This document shows positions 14,963 through 22,029 of a stretch of DNA of 22,029 bases, one piece after another. The translations under genes were made by a program, and so were the position numbers. The notes below the pieces were generated by a model. That model did no database searches. It saw nothing but the letters and a program-made list of their open reading frames with translations, and had not been told where the DNA came from. The DNA is from a virus: positions 1-22,029 of IMG/VR virus record IMGVR_UViG_3300042350_004664; one strand, given 5' to 3'. Within the stretch, counting starts at the first letter, position 1; each line of letters starts with the position of its first letter.

Positions 14963-16864
14963 ATGCCTTTTACCAATTATACCAACTTAGATTTTGATCA
15001 GATAAAATCTTCAATTAAAGATTATTTAAGAGCGAACAGTAACTTTACTGATTTTGACTTTGAGGGATCTAATTTTTCAGTTTTAATTGATACCTTAGCA
15101 TATAATACTTATATTAATGCATTTAATTCAAATTTATCTGTTAATGAGGTATTTTTAGATTCTGCAACTCTTCGAGAAAATGTAGTATCTCTTGCAAGAA
15201 ATATTGGGTATGTTCCAAGGTCTAGAAAGTCTTCAACTGCAGTAGTTTCATTCAATATTGAAACTGCAAGTGAAATTCCCACAATTACGCTTCAATCTGG
15301 ATTAGTCTGTGTAGGATCTGCAGATAATAGTTCTTATATATTTTCAATACCAGAAGAAATTACCCGTACTGTATCCAATGGTGTTGCAACATTTGATAAT
15401 ATTCAAATTTCTCAGGGAAGATTTTTAAATTTATCGTTTACTGTAAACGGTTCTTTAGATCAAAAGTTCATAATTCCAAACCCATATGTAGACACCAGTA
15501 CAATTCGAGTGTATGTAAAAGGAATTAATGACCCAGGTATAGGTAAAAAATATTCTTTAGTTGATAATATTATTACAGTAGATAGTACCTCTGAAATATT
15601 TTTGATTCAAGAGGTTAAAGATGAAAAATATGAACTTTTGTTTGGTGATGGAGTTTTTGGCAAACAACTTGAAAATGGAAGTGTAATTACTGTAAATTAT
15701 ATTGTAACTGATGGTAGAGATGGAAATGGTACATCAGAATTTTCATTTGCAGGATCAATCAAAAATTCAAATGGTGCTTTAATTATTCCATCAAATACAG
15801 TAACGGTAACTACAAATCAATCTTCAAAAAATGGATCAAATATAGAATCAGTTGATTCGATTCGTTATTTTGCACCAAGACTTTATTCATCTCAGTATAG
15901 AGCAGTAACTGCTGGCGATTATGAGTCTATTATAAAAAATATAATATATCCAAATGCAGAGGTTGTAAGTGTAGTTGGAGGTGAAGATTTAGATCCTCCC
16001 GAATATGGATCTATAACAATATCAATCAAACCTAAAGATGGATTATATGTTTCTCAATTTGATAAACAGTTAATTTTATCAAAATTGAAGCAATACGCAA
16101 TCACTGGTATAAATCAAAAAATCACAGATATTAAAGTTCTTTATATTGAACTAGATTCATATGTTTATTATAATACTTCAAATTCTCCTGGTGTAGAAAA
16201 TTTAAAAACAAAAATAGAAAATTCTTTAAACACATATTCAAATTCTTTAGATATTAACAAATTTGGTGGTCGTTTTAAATACAGTAAATTACTACAGGTT
16301 ATAGATAACACCGATGTTTCAGTTACATCAAACATTACTAAAATTACAATTAGAAGAAATTTGAATGTATTATTAAACCAATTTGCAGAATATGAATTAT
16401 GTTATGGAAATAAATTTCATGCAAATTCTGAAGGTGCAAATATAAAATCCACAGGATTTAAAATAGCGTCTGAAAGTGCATTTGTATATCTAACAGATAT
16501 TCCAAATGAAGATAAAATTACTGGAACTCTTGCCATAATTAAGTTATCAGAAAATCCATCTCAGTCTCCAACAACAATTATAAGTTCTGCTGGGACAGTA
16601 AATTATCAAACTGGAGAAATAAGATTAAATGCAATTAATATTATTGAAACTGAACTTGCAAATAGTGTTGTTGAAATACAAGCATATCCCGAATCTAATG
16701 ATGTAATAGCTCTTAAAGATTTATATCTTTCTTTAGACATTTCAAAAAGTAAAATAAATATGATTAAAGATGTAATATCTTCTGGAGAAAATACTTCTGG
16801 TGTTTTATTCATCAGAGATTATTATCAATCAAGTTACTCTAACGGAAGTTTAATTAGAAAATAA
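14963..16864 (+). CDS. baseplate wedge protein gp6
   Basis: 633 residues, close to the 660 of T4 gp6. The N-terminus (MPFTNYTNLDFDQIKSSIKD...) and the block NLSVNEVFLDSATLRENVVSLARNIGYVPRSRKS (residues about 60-93) are characteristic of gp6/J-like baseplate proteins. The central part includes ELLFGDGVFGKQLENGSVI (residues about 226-244) and APRLYSSQYRAVTAGDYESI (about 305-324), with the typical 'FGD-V-G----NG' and 'AVT--DYE--I' motifs of the family. gp6 dimers link neighbouring wedges and form the inner baseplate ring. It directly follows gp25 and is followed one base later by the large gene, a contiguous structural operon. Confidence 0.95.
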   Translation: MPFTNYTNLDFDQIKSSIKDYLRANSNFTDFDFEGSNFSVLIDTLAYNTYINAFNSNLSVNEVFLDSATLRENVVSLARNIGYVPRSRKSSTAVVSFNIETASEIPTITLQSGLVCVGSADNSSYIFSIPEEITRTVSNGVATFDNIQISQGRFLNLSFTVNGSLDQKFIIPNPYVDTSTIRVYVKGINDPGIGKKYSLVDNIITVDSTSEIFLIQEVKDEKYELLFGDGVFGKQLENGSVITVNYIVTDGRDGNGTSEFSFAGSIKNSNGALIIPSNTVTVTTNQSSKNGSNIESVDSIRYFAPRLYSSQYRAVTAGDYESIIKNIIYPNAEVVSVVGGEDLDPPEYGSITISIKPKDGLYVSQFDKQLILSKLKQYAITGINQKITDIKVLYIELDSYVYYNTSNSPGVENLKTKIENSLNTYSNSLDINKFGGRFKYSKLLQVIDNTDVSVTSNITKITIRRNLNVLLNQFAEYELCYGNKFHANSEGANIKSTGFKIASESAFVYLTDIPNEDKITGTLAIIKLSENPSQSPTTIISSAGTVNYQTGEIRLNAINIIETELANSVVEIQAYPESNDVIALKDLYLSLDISKSKINMIKDVISSGENTSGVLFIRDYYQSSYSNGSLIRK

Positions 16865-16865
16865 T

Positions 16866-19800
16866 ATGGTACAATCAAACTTTGAATCAAAGGTAAGAAT
16901 TCAAGAAATTATTGATAATCAAATACCAGAATTTATACTAGAAGAAAATCCAAAATTTTCTGAATTTTTGAAGCAATATTACATTTCACAAGAGTATCAA
17001 GGTGCAAGTGTTGATATTGTTGAAAATTTAGTAGAGTATCTTAAATTAGATAATTTAACACCAGAAGTAATTTCAGGAAATACAACTCTTTCTCAACAAA
17101 TTACCGAAACTAGTGATGTAATACTTGTTAATAGTACTTTAGGATTTCCAAATTCGTATGGATTACTCCAAATTGATGATGAAATTATAACTTATAAAGA
17201 AAGACTAGAAGATAGATTTACCGGATGTGTAAGGGGATTTAGTGGAATAGAGTCCTATGATAGTGAACTAGTCTTCAGTACCACTAATGCATCATCTCAT
17301 GTAACTGGATCTAAAGTTACTAATTTAAGTGTTTTATTTTTACAAAAATTTTATGAAAAAATAAAGTTTACATTTTTACCAGGTTTAGAAAAAGTAGACC
17401 TATATGAATATTTAAATGTAAACAATTTCATCAAAAATTCAAAGTCTTTTTATCAGACAAAAGGAAGTAAAGAATCATTTAGGATTTTATTTAATGCTTT
17501 ATATGGAATAGAACCATCCATAATTGATTTAGAAGCATTTTTATTCAAATCTTCTGCGGCAGATTACAAAAGAAGAAAAGAATTATTATTTGAAAATCTA
17601 TCTCCTGATAAAGATCCTCTATTATTAACTGGATATCAAATAATAAAAAATAATAATCCCAATGTATTTGGTTCTGTATCTGAAGCAGAAATATTTACTA
17701 GAAATAATAAAACATATTACAGATTTTATATATTTCTAGGAAATGATGATTCAAATACTGAAAGTAATGGGCAATTTTTAGTTACACCTTCTTCTAAAAT
17801 TGTAGAAAAAATAACATCAACAGATAATTTAAATGTTATTACAGTAGATTCAACAATTGGATTTGAAGATTCTGGAAGTATATTCTGTGATGGAATTGAA
17901 ATTTTTTATACAGACAAGAGTATTAATCAATTTTTTGGATGTTACACAAAAAATAAAGATTATATTGATGCTGACATAGAAAAAACATCTCTTGTATACT
18001 CTAATGATACTTATTTTGGATATGAAAATGGTGATAAAGATAAAAGAATTAATCTTCGCCTTTTAGGAAATATTGTAAATATTGAAATTAAAAACCCAGA
18101 AGAATCTGATTATATTTTTTACGAAAAAGATAAAATATATTCTAAGAATCTGGGAGATTTAATTAAAAATCCACCAGCAAATAAAACTAATTTGCAGAAA
18201 ATTGCAAATACTTTTATTTACAATACTAGTTCCAGATATGAACTTAGTGAATTTAACACAAATTCTAGAGTAGCATTCACTTTAAGTGAGATTGATAACT
18301 CATCGCTTAAAAAAGGTGACTATGTAGAATTTTTAGAAAGAAACACAGAAATATTAGTAAATTCTTTAGTCAATGTAGAAGTAACCTCTATAAACAAAAC
18401 CACTGGTGAAATACAATTTAGGTCAAACTTAAGTTCGCTAAATCCTTTAAAAAAATATGATATCAGAAGAAAATTAAAAACTTCTTCAAGTTCAATAATT
18501 CCTTTACAACATAATAATATTACATGTGATGTAATTAATACATATTCTGAAGATGGTAAAAATTTATACGTTGCTTCAAATTCTTTACCTTCATATACAA
18601 TAACTAAAGACTTATTTTCTTATAATGCATCTTCATTAGTTAATTTTGATACTACTGAAGAAAAATATACTTCAATAAGATTTAATAGTGAAGTATCCTT
18701 TTTAAGTGGAGACAGAGTATATTACTCATATTCAAATTCTCCCATAGTAGGTCTTTCGGAGGGACTATATTATATTATAGTATCTTCTAATAAAAAAGAG
18801 ATAAAATTATTTCTTTCAAAATCATTTATTTCTATAGATAAATTTGTTTATTTGACAAGTATTCCTAGTGGAACACACAATTTTACTTTATCATCGCAGA
18901 AGACTGAAAATGGTAAAATATTCCCACAAAAAATATTTAAAAAAATAGAATCTAATGTTGACACATTTTATGATGGAAAAGATCCTATTGGAACAGAAAC
19001 TATTGGTATTCTTGCAAATGGTGTAGAAATTTTTAGTCCAAAATCCAATGATAAAATTTATTATGGACCTTTGGAATCTGTTCAAGTTATAAACCCTGGA
19101 GAAAAATATGATGTAGTTAATCCACCAGTATTGCAATTATCTAGTGGAAATGCAAAGTTACAACCAGTTGTTCAAGGATCTATCGAAAAAATACACATAG
19201 ATCCTCAAGAATTTAATATTGAAAAACCAATAATTGTAAAAGTTTCTGGTGGTAATGGAAAGAATGTAATTCTTTCCCCAGTAACTAATCTAAAAAATAG
19301 ACAAGTATTTTTTGATGCTAGAACAATAGAAGAAGGAGGTGGATTAAGTATAACATCAGAAACTATTACTTTCTTAACCGATCATGATTTTATTGACGGT
19401 CAAAAAGTAATTTATGATATTAATAATATTAATAATAGCAAAATAGGAATAGGTACATTTCAAGGGTCTGACATTAATAGTGGTAGGTATTTAACAAATA
19501 ATTCATCATTTTATGCGAAAGTAGTTAATTCTAAGACAATTAAAATTCACCCAACTTATAATGATTATGTATCAGGAATAAACACGGTTGGTTTTACAAC
19601 AGTTGGAAATTTTGGTATTCATAAATTTAAAACTGAAGCTAAAGAAGTTTTAGATTCAGTTAAGATTATAAATGGTGGAGAAGGATTTACAAATAGAAAA
19701 TTAATTGTAAAACCGACTGGTATATCAACATATAACCATACAATTAGTTTTACTGATCACGGATTTTTAAGTGGTGAATTAATAACATATGATTTTGAAA

Positions 19801-22029
19801 CAACTCAGATTTCTGGTTTGTCTACTTCAAATCAATATTATGTCTTAAAAGTAGATGAAAATTCATTTAGAGTTTGTAATGCTGGAGTAGGTGGAACAGA
19901 TAACCACAATTACTTGCGTAATAATTACGTTAAATTCTCATCTACAGGACTTGGTTATCAATATTTTAATTATCCAAATATATCTGTAGATGTTACATAC
20001 ACTTTAGCAGATGGTCAAACAGTTAAATCAATTACGGCAACACCTGTAGTCAAAGGATCAATAATTCAAACATATCTTTATGAAAAAGGATCCAATTATG
20101 GATCAAATATATTGAACTTAGAAAATGTACCTGATGTAAAAATATTGAGTGGTAAATCTGCACAACTAACACCTGTAATTTCTGAAGGAAAAATAGTAAA
20201 TGTGTTAGTTTCTTATTATGGTTCGGAATATTATTCAGTACCAGACATAGTTGTTGAAAGTAAAAGTGGATCTGGAGCATTATTTAGAGCTAACATTAAT
20301 AAAACAAATGGTAGATTAGTATCTGTAACTGTTTTAAATGAGGGATATAATTATAATTTAGATGATACTACTTTAAAGGTGGTTACTACTGGAAAAAATG
20401 CAGTGTTTTTTCCCAAAATCAGACCATTAACTTTAGACAATTGTTACAAGTATGGTGTACAATATCAAAATTATAGAAACCAATCATATGAATTTTTATA
20501 TCGGACAAAAAATAATACTCTTCAGTATGTAATAACTGGATATTCTGATTTGTTAAAGTCTTTGTTTGATGAATCTAGTAATAGTCATTCACCAATCATA
20601 GGATTTTCTTATGATGGTATTCCAATTTATGGTCCATTCGGTTTCTCAGATCCGGAGAATTCTGCATCTCGAATAAAACTTATGGAGTCTGGTTATTCCT
20701 TAGTAGAAGTTGAAAATAGAGTTAGTACAACAGATTTTCCTTTAGGTTATTTTATTGATGATTATGAATTTACAAATTCTGGAGATCTAGATGAATATAA
20801 TGGAAGATTTTGCAAAACTCCAGAATATCCAAATGGAGTTTATGCATATTTTGCAACTACTACATTAAATTCAGAAAATGAATATAATGGAGTATTTCCT
20901 TATTTTGTTGGCAAATATTATAGATCAAAAATAATATCAGAAAACATAAATCCAAATTTCAATCAAAAATTTGATTTTAATGCTTCAAATTTATTAAGAA
21001 ATACATTACCTTATAAATCTGGACAGAAACATGGTAGAAATGATTTTATTCCAAATTATTTTGGTCAAGTATGTGAAGTAGATTCTGTAGTTTCTGGTGA
21101 TATTGAGAAAATAACAATATCGGATAGAGGAGATAATTATAAAGTAGGAGATTTACTGCGATTTAATAACAATGGTACGTCCGGATACGGATTAGAATGT
21201 TCCATAGAATCCATAGATGGTAAAAAAATAGACAGTATAACATCAATCTCAAAAATATATGAAAATTCAAAACTTTATTCAAATTCAAACAATGAATTTT
21301 ATGTAAAATATCTGCCAAATTATGATGTTACTAACAATTCTAGAATATCTGTAACTGGATTAACATCAACATTTTCAAATTTAAATGGTCAACATAATGT
21401 TTCTTTAGAAGAATTTACTACTAGATTAGACAGTCCTATTACATATGGTGCTACAGGTATAGTAACTGATATATATTTGCAGAATTTTCCAAAAAGGGTC
21501 TCTATTGGAAGTTCTATTAAAATATCTGGTGAATATGATCAGTATTTTACAATATTGAATTATTTTAATGATTTATCAATTTTAAGAGTAGAAAGAACAT
21601 CATCTGCTGGATTAAGTACCACCAATTCTATCGTTTCATTTTTGCCAGATGTATTAAAAATACGAGCAAAATCTGTTACTCAAACTCAGGTAGAAAATTA
21701 TCTAAGATACTTTAATCCTACCAATTCAATAGGTGTTGGTACTTTGTCCGGAACTTTTGTCAATAAATCTTTTTATAATGGTTCCGAGTTGATTTCTATT
21801 GCAATACCAACTCAATCGATATATATACCAAATCATGGATTTCAAACAAATCAAAAAGTTATATTGAAAAGGCCCACTGGAACCACAGCAATTCAAGTTA
21901 GCAATGATGGAAATGTCTCATTTCAAATTTTATCAGGGGCAGAAACAGAAAAAGAATTATTTGTAATAAACAAATCTAAAGATTATATTGGAATAGTTAC
22001 TTCTGTTGGATTAACATCTACCACTAATG
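16866..22029 (+). CDS. giant virion/baseplate protein with YHYH-like domain, cut by window
   Basis: ATG at 16866, one base after the gp6 stop; 1721 codons are open to the right edge. The N-terminus (VQSNFESKVRIQEIIDNQIP..., then FLKQYYISQEYQGASVD) is that of the large protein that follows gp6 in cyanomyoviruses, often annotated gp7-like or virion structural protein. The middle is beta-rich with repeated 'V---N-G--Y' modules. At about residues 1241-1340 stand DGIPIYGPFG and LDEYNGRFCKTPEYPNGVYA, the hallmarks of the YHYH domain, although the name-giving motif reads YAYF. AT-rich like its neighbours. Probably a baseplate or tail-fibre component; exact role unproven. Confidence 0.9.
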   Translation, partial: MVQSNFESKVRIQEIIDNQIPEFILEENPKFSEFLKQYYISQEYQGASVDIVENLVEYLKLDNLTPEVISGNTTLSQQITETSDVILVNSTLGFPNSYGLLQIDDEIITYKERLEDRFTGCVRGFSGIESYDSELVFSTTNASSHVTGSKVTNLSVLFLQKFYEKIKFTFLPGLEKVDLYEYLNVNNFIKNSKSFYQTKGSKESFRILFNALYGIEPSIIDLEAFLFKSSAADYKRRKELLFENLSPDKDPLLLTGYQIIKNNNPNVFGSVSEAEIFTRNNKTYYRFYIFLGNDDSNTESNGQFLVTPSSKIVEKITSTDNLNVITVDSTIGFEDSGSIFCDGIEIFYTDKSINQFFGCYTKNKDYIDADIEKTSLVYSNDTYFGYENGDKDKRINLRLLGNIVNIEIKNPEESDYIFYEKDKIYSKNLGDLIKNPPANKTNLQKIANTFIYNTSSRYELSEFNTNSRVAFTLSEIDNSSLKKGDYVEFLERNTEILVNSLVNVEVTSINKTTGEIQFRSNLSSLNPLKKYDIRRKLKTSSSSIIPLQHNNITCDVINTYSEDGKNLYVASNSLPSYTITKDLFSYNASSLVNFDTTEEKYTSIRFNSEVSFLSGDRVYYSYSNSPIVGLSEGLYYIIVSSNKKEIKLFLSKSFISIDKFVYLTSIPSGTHNFTLSSQKTENGKIFPQKIFKKIESNVDTFYDGKDPIGTETIGILANGVEIFSPKSNDKIYYGPLESVQVINPGEKYDVVNPPVLQLSSGNAKLQPVVQGSIEKIHIDPQEFNIEKPIIVKVSGGNGKNVILSPVTNLKNRQVFFDARTIEEGGGLSITSETITFLTDHDFIDGQKVIYDINNINNSKIGIGTFQGSDINSGRYLTNNSSFYAKVVNSKTIKIHPTYNDYVSGINTVGFTTVGNFGIHKFKTEAKEVLDSVKIINGGEGFTNRKLIVKPTGISTYNHTISFTDHGFLSGELITYDFETTQISGLSTSNQYYVLKVDENSFRVCNAGVGGTDNHNYLRNNYVKFSSTGLGYQYFNYPNISVDVTYTLADGQTVKSITATPVVKGSIIQTYLYEKGSNYGSNILNLENVPDVKILSGKSAQLTPVISEGKIVNVLVSYYGSEYYSVPDIVVESKSGSGALFRANINKTNGRLVSVTVLNEGYNYNLDDTTLKVVTTGKNAVFFPKIRPLTLDNCYKYGVQYQNYRNQSYEFLYRTKNNTLQYVITGYSDLLKSLFDESSNSHSPIIGFSYDGIPIYGPFGFSDPENSASRIKLMESGYSLVEVENRVSTTDFPLGYFIDDYEFTNSGDLDEYNGRFCKTPEYPNGVYAYFATTTLNSENEYNGVFPYFVGKYYRSKIISENINPNFNQKFDFNASNLLRNTLPYKSGQKHGRNDFIPNYFGQVCEVDSVVSGDIEKITISDRGDNYKVGDLLRFNNNGTSGYGLECSIESIDGKKIDSITSISKIYENSKLYSNSNNEFYVKYLPNYDVTNNSRISVTGLTSTFSNLNGQHNVSLEEFTTRLDSPITYGATGIVTDIYLQNFPKRVSIGSSIKISGEYDQYFTILNYFNDLSILRVERTSSAGLSTTNSIVSFLPDVLKIRAKSVTQTQVENYLRYFNPTNSIGVGTLSGTFVNKSFYNGSELISIAIPTQSIYIPNHGFQTNQKVILKRPTGTTAIQVSNDGNVSFQILSGAETEKELFVINKSKDYIGIVTSVGLTSTTN

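Noticed and set aside
18891-20280. Minus-strand frames within the giant virion gene
   Set aside because: Chance openings in AT-rich antisense, rich in Phe, Ile and Asn.

Overview
The window looks like part of a T4-like (contractile-tailed) cyanophage genome. The evidence is a run, on one strand, of a GT-A glycosyltransferase-like protein, small proteins that resemble conserved cyanomyovirus proteins, S-adenosylmethionine decarboxylase (speD, an auxiliary metabolic gene typical of these phages), baseplate wedge proteins gp25 and gp6, and a very large virion protein with a YHYH-like domain that runs off the right end. T4-type late promoter cores (ATAAATA-like) precede several of these genes. 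No photosynthesis gene and no clearly cellular gene is seen. Family names rest on sequence memory and visible motifs, not on a search.

Layout. (1) 1-802: the 5' part of a GIY-YIG/NUMOD3 homing-type endonuclease on the minus strand, then about 430 AT-rich bases without a gene but rich in inverted repeats. (2) 803-9234: about thirty very small plus-strand genes (22-228 codons), mostly of unknown function, of higher GC than the flanks, with two tRNA genes (Met-CAT, Leu-TAA). Most are single genes or short ATGA-coupled groups, each separated by a compact cassette: stop codon, a G6/C6 hairpin, a sigma70-like promoter and a C/A-rich leader without Shine-Dalgarno sequence. In four cassettes the -35 box lies in or at the loop of the hairpin. 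(3) 9235-10029: no convincing gene; a 34-bp inverted repeat is followed directly by 23 tandem units of 15 bp and then by a GC-rich stretch. (4) 10030-11419: four genes with a second type of cassette (terminator hairpin plus a TTTCACCC leader). (5) 11420-11690: a transition with GC-rich hairpins, then A-rich tandem repeats and a sharp fall in GC. (6) 11691-22029: the AT-rich structural and conserved block.

How it fits together. The right half is a late virion-assembly region, with gp25, gp6 and the giant protein one or a few bases apart. The left half resembles the hyperplastic accessory regions of cyanomyoviruses: many short, separately promoted genes, probably expressed early by host RNA polymerase and possibly used for host takeover; that role is inferred from architecture only. 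The strongest candidates for something undescribed are the inverted repeat plus 15-bp array at 9242-9704, the superimposed hairpin/-35 elements, and the CTCGACGAG / TCTAGTCGAGA motif family that recurs in promoters, leaders and short genes.
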